Position numbers and translations under genes: made by a program. Source: Schistocerca nitens (Eukaryota; Arthropoda; Insecta; Orthoptera; Acrididae). Taken from it: a stretch of 64,000 nucleotides of DNA. Each line of letters begins with the position of its first letter. Position 1 is the first letter of the stretch. Below are positions 43,500 to 55,600 of the stretch, in pieces. A model generated the notes under the pieces. That model saw nothing but the letters and a program-made list of their open reading frames with translations. It had not been told where the DNA came from and searched no databases. The stretch spans positions 536,941,383 to 537,005,382 of the forward strand of contig NC_064621.1 of NCBI RefSeq assembly GCF_023898315.1, written 5' to 3'.

Positions 43500-44148
43500 T
43501 TGATCCCATGCAACAAGTCCAATCTTGAAATATGTAATGCATCACTAACTCAAGACATTTTTCCAGAAAGACTGAAATATGTCGTGGTTAAGCCCCTGTT
43601 TAATAAAGGTGATAAGAGAGATGTCAATAACTACCGACTTGTTTCACTGCTGGCACCATTTTCTAAAGTGTTTGAGAAGGTGGTGTGTTCTAGAATAGTA
43701 CCTCACTTTAGCAACAATATTACTCTCAGTAAATCAGAATTTGGCTTTCAGAAGGGCTGCTCTACTGAGAATGCGATTTGCATGTTCACTAGGCAGATTT
43801 CACAAGTATTAAATATTAAACCAGCGCCGGCTTATATTTTCTGTGACCTGTCTAAGCATTTGACTGTGTGAATCACAATATTCTCTTAGATAAATGAAGT
43901 TTTACAAGATTGGTGATATAGCCGAACAATGGATAACGCCATATCTAACCAAAAGACTGCAGAAAGTTGTACTTAGTAATTCAACCAATACAGTCCAGGG
44001 ACACAATTCTGACCAGAGACAAATCGAGTATGGAGTTCCCTACGACTCAATCTTAGATCCACTACTGTATCTATTATATGTAAACTACCTACCGTCTAAT
44101 ATACAACAAGCAGAATTACTTCTTTTGCAGATGGAACTAGTACTGTAA
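43500..44148 (+). pseudogene. LINE reverse transcriptase, broken
   Basis: ERLKYVVVKPLFNKGDKRDV and NYRLVSLLAPFSKVFEKVV (43500-43700), EFGFQKGCSTENAI, YIFCDLSKHLTV then stop where FCDLSKAFDCV is expected; then IEYGVPYDSILDPLLYLLYV (44025-44090), with a mutated QGVPQGSILGPLLF block. No FADD block is intact. It parallels the RT at 28186-29162 block by block. Confidence 0.82.
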
Positions 44149-44958
44149 TCAATCCAAGCATACATTCAGAAACAGAAGAAATGGTAAACAAAGTTCTTAA
44201 ACGTATCATTGGTTTTCTACAAGGAAATAATAAATAGGGTGGAAACTTCAGAATTCTTATATGCCCATATTGGTGAGAATTTAAATTGGAAAAAGCACAT
44301 TTTGGAACACCTAAAAAAAACCAGCCGCACTGCAAATCTTGGGGAGAGACAACTCAATGTGCGGACATATTTTGCATCTTCTGATTCAATAATGACATAT
44401 TGAATAATGTTCTGGGGTAATTCAACTTTACGAAAGAAAGTCTTCATTGCGCAAAAACGTACTATAAGAATAATATGCGGTGTACACCTTCGATCATCTT
44501 GTAGACATTTCTTTAAGGAGTTGGGCATTCTGACTACTGCTTCACAGTATATTTTTTCTCTGATGAAGTTTGTTGTAACTAATCCACTAAGTTCAAAAGG
44601 AACAATAATGTACGTAATTACAACACCAGAAGGGAAAATGATATTCATTACTCCACATTAAGGTTGTCTTTAGCGCTAAAATGGGTGCGCAATGCTGCAA
44701 CAAAAATTTTTGAGTTCTTACCCAGGAATATTAAGTAGGTATCTGACAGACAACATAAAATTTCAAAACAAACTGAGAAAGTTTCTCAGTGACAGCTCCT
44801 TCACCTCCACAGAAGAATTTCTATTGCTGTAACGTGTAAAAGGTAGTGGGTAGCACTTACTAACTGACAAAATCTACATATCTTTTTTTTCTTTTTGAAA
44901 AAAAAAATTAGAAATGTTCGAAATGTAACCGCATGAACAAATTAATTTGCAATGAGAA

Positions 44959-45384
44959 TTAAATTGACTCGTTCACATAATTACGATCTATCCTGTAAAA
45001 TGATCCATAAAACATGATAGTAACTAACTTAACTAAGTGCATTACTCTGTAACTTTCAATTAAACAGCGGAAAGTTTCGTTGAACAACATGATTGTTGGG
45101 AAGTGTGACTCCTGTAACGATACTGAGTTTTGTCCAATATTTGAACACATATTATGTGCTTTTATTTGTTCCACTAATCTGAAAAGCTCCCTACATTTGC
45201 TTTTTGTTATAATGTAGGTGTTTTCGTAACATAACACTAAAGAATCTGAAGTAAAAATATCAAACGTATATACTGCTTCGCGTCGTATTAGATCACTCAT
45301 GTTGTTATTGAAATTATCAGGGTTTCCAGTTTTAGCTGCGTAAAAATAATCAGATAAAACGTCATAAAACGTAACGTCTCTCAT
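44959..45384 (-). other. Unidentified 141-residue ORF
   Basis: An uninterrupted frame from MRDVTFYDVLSDYFYAAKTG to RIDRNYVNESI in AT-rich sequence. I recognise no domain, signal peptide or clear membrane span. Upstream (45385-45500) is a more GC-rich patch. It could be a chance ORF, an old TE gene or an exon. It is longer than any other unexplained ORF in the window's unannotated AT-rich parts. Confidence 0.3.
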
Positions 45385-46550
45385 TGAATGAAAGGCCTCG
45401 CGGAACTAAATGGCTATGCGCACCCTCTAGCGACGACAGCGCGGAAGTACGTCCTCACAAGGGGCAGCTGCTCCGGTCGGCGATAGAGTGCAGCACCTGC
45501 CAGACCATTCCACAACACACCACGGGGAGTTTCATACGATTCAATGCTTTTATTGTTTCATGAAGTGCTGTGGCAGAAAATAACTAAATCTTTTCGGCTT
45601 GTAACACGTTGTTCTCCTTTTACGGACTGGTGAAATCAAATTTAGGGATGCATATCAAACGCTTATAATGAGACTCGGAAACATTCACTGTAGAGCTTCA
45701 CAACTACAGACGCTCCTATCCAGATGTCATTCTTCACTGTCTTGTCTCCATGAACAAACGTAGCATACTTTTTTCCTTTGTGTATTTAGCCATTAGATGT
45801 GTTGCAGTTGATACATTTTGCATCATTACATATGCCTTGTCATTTTGATTGTACAATGACATTTACATAGCATACTCTACAGTTTAACATATATCTACAA
45901 CACATTACAGAGTAACAGTAGATGAAGTTTCATGGTGTATTGAGTGCTTCTTTATAATTTATTACCTTTGAATTTACGTTCATGTATTTTATATATCAAA
46001 ACTAAATAACAGTTACATCTATTTTCTAGCTCCCGACGATCAGAAAATTCATTTAAAGAACAAAAGAATCTTTCGCAAACTCCACGCTTAAAGGAATAAC
46101 TGTTTATCCTTAGTTTTAATGGCAACTGAATAAGTGCGTCCATATGAATTTTACACGTTTCTCGTACGTGTTTGGCCTTTCTTGAACTGCGTTCAGTTTC
46201 CAATGATATCTTGTTTCATGTTGGTGTACAAACCACACTGTATTTAAACTGACTAATGTCTTTCTTATTTAAAACATTTGGCAGTTTAAATTTTGGTCTG
46301 CAGTTCATTTGGTTTTTCTTATTGATCATTTTTTTCTGTGTGAAAGTATCTCCTTGACATTTATTGAGTTATAATTATTCCATATGACACAGTAAAAGTA
46401 AAAACACTTTAACCCTCCTACTACCAGCATTTTATTTGTTTTATGGGGTCCACTGGGGCTATAAAGGCCGCAAATAATTTTGGTGGAAGTATTTTAATGA
46501 AACATAAAAACATGTGCCACAGCTGTCCATTTTAACAGAAATCATTCTGT
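45385..46550. other. No gene recognised
   Basis: An 83-residue minus-strand ORF (45952-46203) has no recognised motif; nothing else is seen. Confidence 0.45.
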
Positions 46551-46554
46551 TTCT

Positions 46555-47110
46555 ATAAATGCTACATTCAAGAAAGAAAAAGAGATTTAGATTGGAATCT
46601 CATTGACCACAGTGGTGCTCACTGCCAGAAACAATGGACGGATTTTAATGTGCTATAACATAAAAATGAACAAAATTCACTGCATGCAACTGATTCAGAG
46701 GCAGCATGTTACATGTTTTGAAAACAATAGTTTTGAAAACAGGCGAGATTTAAATTTTCAATGTTTTTATGGGGTCATATTTACCCTATTGGTAATAGAA
46801 ATGGTACAACAACAACTGAGGAAATAAATTCTAACAATCGGTACAAAAATAAGAGAGAAATAATATTTTCATTGTTACAGGTGCTTCGTATATCAGGTGT
46901 TCAACGTAAGAGTCATAACTCTCCTTTCATAAATCTTATATTCAAGAAACGAACAAAAAAATTAAACTTTGATCATATTGACCCCGGCGGTGTTCTGTGG
47001 AAAAATTATGAATAAATTTTGATGTGTTGAAAACATAAAAATGAACAAAACATCATTGGATACAACTGACTCAGTGGGAGAAAGTCACATATTTTGAAAA
47101 TAATGGTTTC
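46555..47110 (+). repeat. Diverged direct repeat, two units about 374 bp apart
   Basis: Both units share a 'ttcaagaaa...ttgacc' block, then ATAAAAATGAACAAAA (near 46660 and 47034), 'caactga.tcag' and 'acat.ttttgaaaa'. The space between them contains unrelated or too diverged sequence. Confidence 0.6.
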
Positions 47111-47128
47111 GTAAAGAATGGAGATGTA

Positions 47129-47787
47129 TGAGAGATGTTCAAAAGAAAAGGTACAAAAGAACACTGAGGGTATAATTTAAGTTTTTACTCAACAGTAATC
47201 ACCAGAGGCCTGAGCACAGATATCCCACTGTTTCACGAGTCGAAGGATTCCCTGTTCCCAGAATTCCTGTGGCTGTGACAGGAGGTAGTCCTCCACTGTG
47301 TCCTTCGTTCGCCGTCCCAGTTGAAGCATTTCCCTGTGAGGTGTTCTTTTAGCGAGTCAAACAAATGGAAGTCGCAGGGTGACATATCTGAGTCGTGGGG
47401 CGGATACTCAATCTGTTCCCATTTGAACTTGGCCATTACACTTCGTGTGGCGCTGGAGATGTGTGATCGCGCGTTATCATACAGCAAAATCACTCCCTCC
47501 GTGAGCAGCCCAGACACTTTGCTCTTGGTGGACTCGCGTCGAGTACACGGTACACGGTACACGTCACTGTTAATGGTTTGTCGGTGCTCGACAATTTCGA
47601 AGAGCGTCGGACACTGTGTGCATCACCTCGCCTGTAGAGGGCGAGTTCTAAATTTTTTAGGCGGAGGTGACGACGCTACAGTCACGTCCTGGATGCCTCA
47701 CTACGTTATCTCAAAGCGGCATATGATAATTTCAATCAGTTTGATTCTTACGAAGTTTCGTACCTTGTCATTTGAACGTTCCTTATA
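47129..47787 (-). mobile_element. Mariner remnant, 3' part of the transposase
   Basis: Ends inverted: left near 47129 (GAGAGATGTTCAAAAGAAAA), right near 47787 (complement GGAACGTTCAAATGACAAGG). The minus-strand ORF 47562-47233 reads EGVILLYDNARSHIS (second Asp), then MAKFKWEQIEYPPHDSDMSPCDFHLFDSLKE (third Asp, with HDSDM for YSPDM). The N-terminal half is gone. It abuts the next mariner. Confidence 0.8.
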
Positions 47788-47822
47788 TACGAGGGGAAGT
47801 CAAAAAGTAAAGGGTCTTTGAG

Positions 47823-49034
47823 CACTTTTAACAAGATAATAATAAGTTGTCTCTTCCTTCTCTATGAATAGATGATGAATGCAGCTAGCTGCTAACTTTG
47901 TGTAATGTCTTGTCTGTATAGACGTGTATCTGTTGCCTTTAAGATCCCTTCACCTTGACACATAAATCTATACAGTAAAGTAAGGGCCTCCCATTTGTTG
48001 GCTGACTTGCTGTAAGAGATCTTTACATTTATTATTACTGTTAAACACTGTATTCAGTCGGGAGAATCAATCGTGTGGACAATTTGTTCCTTTTACGAAA
48101 GATTGCGAATTCCAGAAGTGCACGAAGCCTTTTTGGACGATTTAACACAGACTCAATGATTGCAGGCTCTCTTCGACACAGCTGAAACTTCCCCACTAAT
48201 TACAGGGCCAACGTGATCATCAAATGGTTCAGAAAAAACTCATTCGTTCATTCACTCCGGAACAAAAAGTCACAAACCTTATTTATGAAGGAAATTGTGT
48301 ATTAAATCCATCTCCGTTACATGTCCAGATCTCCGGTGATTCCACGTCTTAATTATTTTCCGTTTACACTCTCTTTCTATTCAAACAAACCGCTAGTGGC
48401 ACAAAAGTTAATTCGCTCGATTTAGCGAGAAGAAAATCAGAATATGTATCTCTCAGAAACACGTCAATCCCTCAGTCCATACTCCAGAAGCTGTCCTAGT
48501 TACTCTCTCTAACGACCATGGAGAATGCATATATGCATCTCTGTTATTTCAAAGAATAAACGCGCTAGAAAATACTTTGGCGTCGTCTAGCTGTCGCCGC
48601 ATATGTTACGAGAAAATCAGATCAAATACTTTTCCAAAGTGAATGAATGTGAATGGTTTGATTGACAATGATTAATTGGTGCGTGGTAGAGGGTATTTTG
48701 TGTGGGGACATTACACACTCCGTCTTCAGGCCACAAGTGGCCCATCGGGACCATCCGACCGCCGTGTCATCCTCAGATGAGGATGCGGATAGGAGGGGCG
48801 TGTGGTCAGCACACCGCTCTCCCGGTCGTTACGATGGTTTTCTTTGACCGGAGCCGCCACTATTCGGTCGAGTAGTTCCTCAATTGGCATCACGAGGCTG
48901 AGTGCACCCCGAAAAATGGCAACAACACATGGTGGCTCGGATGGTGACCCATCCAAGTGCCGGCCACGCCCGACAGCGCTTAACTTCGGTGATCTCACGG
49001 GAACCGATGTATCCACTGCGGCAAGGCCGTTGCC
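47823..49034 (-). mobile_element. 1.2 kb 5S rRNA-headed retroelement with exact 14-bp duplication
   Basis: AAAGGGTCTTTGAG occurs at 47809-47822 and 49035-49048 exactly, so everything between is one insertion or a compound one. On the minus strand the 5' end (49034 to about 48945) follows 5S rRNA: GGCAACGGCCTTGCCGCAGT, then the ATCACCGAAGTTAAGCGCTG and TCGGGCGTGGCCGGCACTTG segments that hold the internal promoter. About 200 bp more resembles the SINE at 32586. The remaining 900 bp does not, and near 48670-48700 it shows GGTGCGTGGTAGAGGG, like LINE 3'-end sequence. No ORF is recognised. Confidence 0.78.
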
Positions 49035-49049
49035 AAAGGGTCTTTGAGA

Positions 49050-49979
49050 AAAGTAATATTTATGCTAATGATACAATACTGAAACATACTTTATTTTTCT
49101 ACATAACCTCCGTGCACTTCAACGCACTTTCTTCAATGATTCACAAGTTTTTTTTATTGCGTCGGAAAAAAAGTTGTTTGGTTGCACTCGTAACCAATTT
49201 TGCGCCGCATCGAAGACTTCTGCATCGGTTGCAAATCCTCTCCTGAGCGCTACCTTCAATGGTCCAAAAATAATGAAATCGCTTGGAGCCAGGTCTGGAC
49301 TGTATTGCGGGTGTTCCAGCAGTTCGCATCCCAACTCCTTTACTTTTTCGGCTGTCCGTTTGGCAGATTGAGGCCGGTCGTTAACTTGTGGCAGGATGAT
49401 GCCTTTTTGCAGTTATCTGCAACGTCTGGATCTAATTACAGGTATCAGTTTAGTTCTCACTGTTCACAATTTCGTCTCTTGGGGTGACACGAACGACTGC
49501 CACACATTACATGTCCCAGAAGAGTGTTATCGTAACCTTACCAGTTGACGTTTGATGATTAAATTTCTTAACTTCTGGTGATGATGGTTGTTCCCAAACG
49601 ATACTCACATCCTTACTTTCCAGTTCGTGATGATGCACCCACGCTTCGTCTACAGTAATGATTTGCTATAAAAGTCCATCTTCCTTGCGATGATAACGTG
49701 CCAAATGTTTATGAGACATGTCCATCCTTATTCTGGGCTGACAATTCTTTCGGTATCCACCTTGCACACACTTTCGGGAAATTTAGCCTATCGTGTAAGA
49801 TGGAGTACGCTGCGCCATGTAAAGTATTGGCGATTTCATCTGCTGTGATTCGTCTCTTTTCCACCACCATACCCACGACGACTTCCAAATTGTCTTCAGC
49901 TGTTGACGTTGGTGGCCTACCCGATTTTTCCTCGTCACACAGAGAATTTGTAATCTGTTTGAAGCGCTCTGTCCATTAG
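49050..49979 (-). pseudogene. Mariner transposase relic
   Basis: The clearest piece, 49334-49119, reads GCELLEHPQYSPDLAPSDFI (third Asp block) and FGPLKVALRRGFATDAEVFD, a normal mariner C-terminus. Upstream pieces toward 49979 are heavily broken; the family's second-Asp and first-Asp blocks are not readable with confidence. Confidence 0.78.
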
Positions 49980-50339
49980 TAGATACTGCTTACACGTGTT
50001 AGTGTTGTTAGAAATAAACAGCTGTCACCATCTGTACTTGCATTCGACGAATAATATCCGCAGATTTAACACATACTTCAACCCTGGATACTAGCAGTGT
50101 TACGAGTCCCTATGGCGTGTAACTGCAGAAGTCCGTCTAGTTTTTGACTACTCCTCGAAATTCCAAAGTGCTTGTGAGGCGATGACAGTATTGACTAACT
50201 TCTGAGATGCATTGCGTAATATAATACTTGTGAATCATATTCCAGATACGTCTCTTTAATTAAAACATAGGTGTCAACTGCAAACAGAACTGATTTCTGT
50301 TGGATATTATCAGGAAGATCAATGACATATATTGAGATA

Positions 50340-51310
50340 AGTTGTTGCTGTGGTCTTCAGTCCGAAGCCTTGTTTCATGCATCTCACCACGCTACTCTAT
50401 CCTGTGGAAGACTCATTATCTCTGTATAGCGGCCTACATCCATTTGAACCCGCTACTCTATTCGTCTCTTGTTCTCCCTCTACGACTTTTACCCTTCACA
50501 TTTCTTTCCAGTGGTAAATTGGTGATTACTTGACGTCTCAGAATGTGTCCTTCTTTTAGTCAACTTATGCTACTTATACTAGTTACGGGATACACCCATG
50601 TAATATGCATCATTTTTCTGTTGCACCAATTTTCAGAGGCTTCTATTCCCTTCTGGTATAAACTGCGAATCGTCCTTGTTTCCCTCCTGCGCAGAGCTAG
50701 ACTCCGTACAAATACCTTCAGTTTATATTAAATGTTAACTAATGTCTCTTCTCCGGAACTGCTTTTCTTACCATTGTCAGCCTACGTTTTATATACTCTG
50801 TGCAACAGGCATTATGAGCTGTTTCTCTGCATGAACAGCAAAACTCATCTACTACTTTTAGTGACTAATTTCCTAACCAAACTCCATCAGCATTGCCTGA
50901 TTTAATTCGACATTTCATCAACCTTGTTTTGCTTCTGTTTATGTTCAGCTATATCCTCCTTTCAAGACACTGTCAGTTCTGTTCAACTGCTCTTTCTAGT
51001 TCTTTGCTGACTCTGAAAGACTCACAGTGTCACTGGCAAACTTCATAGTTTTTATTTCTTCTCCCTGACTTTAGATTTCTTTTCCAAATTTTCCCTCCGT
51101 TTCCTTTACTGCTTGCGCAAAGGAATAAAACCGCGTGTAGGCTACGACCCCATCTCTCAACGACTGCTTCCCCTTCATGCCCTTGCACCCTCATAACTCC
51201 TCTTCGACTTTTGCAACTGCTTTATAGATTTTATATAACATTTTGCCTCCTGTATTTTATCCCTCCTGCCTTCAAAATTTCGAAGACTGTATTCTGTCTT
51301 CATTGTAAAA
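50340..51310 (-). pseudogene. RTE-like LINE reverse-transcriptase relic
   Basis: On the minus strand, in changing frames: QAVKETEGKFGKE, GEEIKTMKFASDTVSLSESAKN (where FADDIVILSE is expected, so the catalytic block reads FASD), EQLNRTDSVLKGGYS, RRLTMVRKAVPEKRH and further C-terminal sequence. I assign it to the RTE-like group by these motifs from memory. No intact frame longer than about 90 codons remains. Confidence 0.72.
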
Positions 51311-51601
51311 AGCATAGCAGCGTAGGCATCCACGGCCAGATTCAGTTGACGTGGAAATGTCCTGAGTATCATACCACGTCCGTAACCTAAAAAACAATGT
51401 GGAGGAATTGAGCTTTCGGCCACGGTTATAGTGGCCTTCTTCGGCATCTATTAACTAGTGTGACCAATAAAGATGACATGTCCACTGTTAGAACTTATAT
51501 GATCACTTTTAAAGACAAAATCAACTGCTGCAATGGTCTCAGATGAAATGACCATATAGTTCGATGACGCAACGAAAAATATCACAATACAAACCATAAA
51601 C

Positions 51602-51943
51602 GTGAACAAACAGATAGGAAACTCTATAAATGCTTTCTATTCATTCCCTTTTCCAAATGTTGAACAACTGGATGAATATAACGTAGAAAATAATAGAAAT
51701 AACTTCTATGTCCTACTGTTTACTACGGAAGATTTAAGATGTGATTCTAATGACCCAGAAAAATTTGAAAATGTTTTTCAATCTTGCCATATGCGAGACG
51801 ACGATCTGGTCAGTGAAAGTCGAAATCTTGACTCAATATCTGTAGTCAAATGGAATGAAAGTGAAGTACTGTCCCAAAATAAATTGGTCATGGATGTGTT
51901 TTGTATCACTTTTGTGAATAAATTGAAAAGACTAAGAAACTAG
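51602..51943 (+). other. Unidentified 113-residue ORF
   Basis: Reads MNKQIGNSINAFYSFPFPNV to KLKRLRN without a recognised motif. It lies between a LINE relic and an eroded gypsy element and could belong to neither. Confidence 0.25.
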
Positions 51944-52640
51944 ACAGGTATTTAGGCACCGAAATAGCCATACACTCTCACGTCACCCACGAACGAAATG
52001 CAACGTAAGTTGAATTTTGACGCATTCAAGCTCTCACTTACATCCATTTGACAGATTTCAGTAACGTTTTAGTAACACAAAATCTCTTTTGAAACCAAGC
52101 ACATAGAAACAAGCTGTACAGAAGAGCATCTTTTCACATACAGGCCCAAGGTCTGGGGGCAGTGCTTGCTTTTTCAGTAATTTCATACTATGATAACGTT
52201 GTACATGACATCAACCAGCCTAATGACACACATTACAAAAGCCATCTGTTCTCTCACCCTAGAGTATAATCCAGAGACCCTAAAGCAATTTTCTCATATT
52301 TTCATGTTTCATAACACTTTCTTCAAACACTAACAGTTAAATGTTCAGAACCGAAACGGTATTCAAGGAATTTTATTGCTAAATCATGTCGTTTTGGAAC
52401 TATTTCAAGGCCAGTACGACTACAAGAAAAGAAATAATAGACGATACCAGCTAGACAGCCACTTGCATTACAAGTTAAGTCAGTTTTTGGTAACGTAAAA
52501 ACAAACAATAGTCTCACAATACGTCATGTGACATTCCGAACTGCAGCAGACAGTGTTACCATACTGCTAGTAACAAATACACATAGCTAAACGGGCGCAG
52601 TATGACAAATCAAAAGCTTTAGCGAGCATCATGTCGGCGG
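51944..52640. other. No gene recognised
   Basis: No supported domain or repeat. Confidence 0.45.
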
Positions 52641-52649
52641 AAAACACTG

Positions 52650-55600
52650 TTGCAAGTTAATTTCCAGACCCAGAATACGCCAAACAGAAATCAGACAGGT
52701 GTTGTGTTCTTATTAAGGTACAACAAAAATATGGATCACCATGATGAATTAATGAAGAAAACACGAAATGTCATGACCCAAAGAATATGTGATACAGGTG
52801 ACAGTGCAAGCTATTGTAGGTGGTGTACCAACGACAACTGTTGTTGATACAGATAAGAAGACGAGGGAAGTAGGCCCCAATCGATATTTTCCTGTCCAGA
52901 AACGCCGAATCGTGAGTGCGGCTGGCGTTAAGTCACAAGGAGCTATGATGCAGGTTTTTTTGCAACAGTTAAACTGGAAATGGGGCGATAGAATGCCTGT
53001 TCCTAGTAAATGATAATTTAGTTATTGATTGCCTGATAAACGTAGATTTTCTGGGAGAGAAATAATCAGTAATTGATTTCTCCTTAACAAAATGTTTCTG
53101 ATGCAGAATGGCGAAAAGATTCTAGTAATTCTGGATATACAAAATTTACATCATGGCAGATACTGCCAGAACTATTGTATGCAACTCTTAGGCAAAGATG
53201 ACAGCCATAACGTCAGCCAACCCATAACAAATGATGATATATCAGACTTAAGGAAACATATAAGTTATAACGTGACTGAACCCACAGCAACTACAGAGGA
53301 ACAACGAGGTAAGTTATATGACGTATTACTGCACTATTTACAGGTACTGACTCCAAAACCTATATTTACAATATGAATGTACGCTCCCATTACGTATTTT
53401 GCAACAACACATATATGATCTCTTGGTGAAAGATAGCAGCAGTGTGAGATTAGATGAAGCAAATGCTAGAATGGAACATTTTCAAATCATATGTATCACC
53501 ATGCTGTAGTCCATTGTCAGCGGTAACCAAACTTAATAGTATTTGTCTCTTGTTAGATGAATGAGCCATCCGCGTGATTTGAGGCGCCATGTTAAGGATT
53601 ACGGGACCCCTCGCGCAGGAGGTTCGAGTCCTCCCTCGGGCCTGTTGTTCTTAGCATTAAGTTAGTTTAAGTGGTGTGTAAGTCTAGGGACCAATGATCT
53701 CAGCAGTTTGGTTTCTTAAGAATTAACTCACATTTGAACATTTGAACGCATGAGCAATATACAAACTAATTATACATGTGCGTACAAGACCTCAGAACCT
53801 TGATGAACATGTACAAAAATCCCATGGTGTCAACTACTGTACAAGTAATGATTGAAGAAGTCCTTTATTTTTGACATAGGAGTAATAAATCGGTTTTGCA
53901 TCTTATCTTTAGGACTTAATGTTAATTCTGGAGTGTTCGTCACTGCTTTAGATACTGTACTAGTCCCAGAATTTCTAGAAAGTATAACTCTATACGTTGG
54001 TGACATTCTCAAAACAACAAATAGTTAGGAATAACATCTGCACAATCTAGAAAGAACACTAGAGAACTTTTCACAAGCAGGAGTAACAGAAAATTCACAA
54101 AAACCTAAATCGGCAAGAGAAGAGATAAAAATTTTAGTCCATATAATATTCTCACAAGGAATATGACCAGATCCTGATACAATTAGCTCACTCAAGAATT
54201 TCCCATATCCAAACACCAAGATGCCATTAAAAGCACTTTTGGTCTTTGCTCTTTCTTTCGTCATTTCGTTCCAGACTCGTTACTAAATAGCGCAATACTT
54301 AAGAAGAACGCTTTATGATTTTGGACACAGGAATACACCAATTACTTTAATGCAATAAAAGTAGCATTAGTTAAATCAGATATTCCATGTAATCCTTTTA
54401 TGTGCAAAGTTTTTTTTTTCTAGTTACAGATGGTTCATACACAGACTTGTATTTGTGTCCGTTTCAGCTGATAAGAAGATAAGGGTAAGTATCAAATAAA
54501 AGCGAGTAGCAAATAGAACACTCACTGAATGCAAGCATTCTTATTCAGCGACAGCATTATAAACATTAACAGTTGCGTGGGCATTCAGAAAATTCAGTTA
54601 CTTCATTTATGATTGGAACATGAAGGTATATACTTGATAATGAGCTTTGAGTTTTTTAATGTGGTGCAGATTACTACATCCGTGCCTAGTGTTTTGGGCA
54701 CTGTTTTTACAAGCATGTTCGTTTGAAATAACTCACATACCAAGAGAGCAAAAAATGTAGCTGATGGATTGCCTAGACTGCTATAAGGTTCAACCGAAAA
54801 TGCAGTAAAATTATAACAAGTAACCGACTATCACTCATGAAAGATAAACACTACCATCAATGTTATACTGACGTGCAGAAAATGAAAGAGCTACAAGAAG
54901 CAGATCCATGGTGGCACAAGGTGAGTGCACAGCTGAAGCAGTATAATGCAATTTGGAACACTATTACACCTTGCACAATAACATATTGTTCTATAGAAGA
55001 CATCTCAACACAAACTCTTGATGAGTATTCATTCAATCTGAAAGTGTGGCTAAACCCATTTGATACACACTTCATGCCTGGGGGCATTATGGCACCACGA
55101 AGTGTGTAAGGAAACTAAACCTATTTTCCTACTATTCCCCCTTACTAATCACCTGTATTACAAAACTAGTAAGACCATTTTGCCTGTTACTAAATTATAT
55201 AACATTTTCCCAAGTCTATTAAGTTATATGCTGCTAAGTCCGCCCTAGTTGCAGAAATTATCAAAAGAAACTCAAATAATTACCTTTCTAAAGCAGAAAG
55301 GCCCAAGTCACTCTTAACAGACAATGCATCTTATAAAACTGGCTATAAATGGAGACAATTCCTGTAAGATAATGGCATACAAATATTTTTAATATTACGC
55401 TTTAACCCGTAAGCAAATCCTTGCAAACTTGTATTCCGCGAGTTAAGAAGGTTCATATACACTTATACACACAAACGACAAACGTGTTGTGTGCAGCATC
55501 TTGATTTGTTTGAGCAGATAGGTCACTATCTTCCTACTTATGACACATGATACACTCCTGCAGACTTGATGCTGAATATCCAAGAAAGCAACGAGTGTGT

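Larger units (their letters stand above)
41340..44862 (+). mobile_element. Third decayed LINE, same family as 26.9-29.7 kb, split by a long-TIR element
   Basis: The endonuclease relic (NMGKGGLATYINTGH, CDVNVHFLGYCD) lies at about 41385-41660 and is interrupted at 41672. It resumes at 42651 (GxxxDSMTITDVFF-like, diverged) and continues through the linker and RT (43500-44148) to a C-terminal segment (VVTNPLSSKGTIMYVITTPE) near 44630. Stops and frameshifts abound. Confidence 0.8.
47790..50157 (-). mobile_element. Mariner element split by a 5S-headed retroelement
   Basis: Ends: left from 47790 after TA (CGAGGGGAAGTCAAAAAGTA), right to 50157 (complement CGAGGAGTAGTCAAAAACTA); the right flank reads AA in place of TA. 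The first 33 bp of the element are separated from the rest by the 47823-49034 insertion. The transposase is a minus-strand relic. Confidence 0.82.

Noticed and set aside
48945-49034. Possible 5S rRNA gene
   Set aside because: Only the first ~90 bases follow 5S rRNA, the rest is SINE body, and it is flanked by a target duplication.
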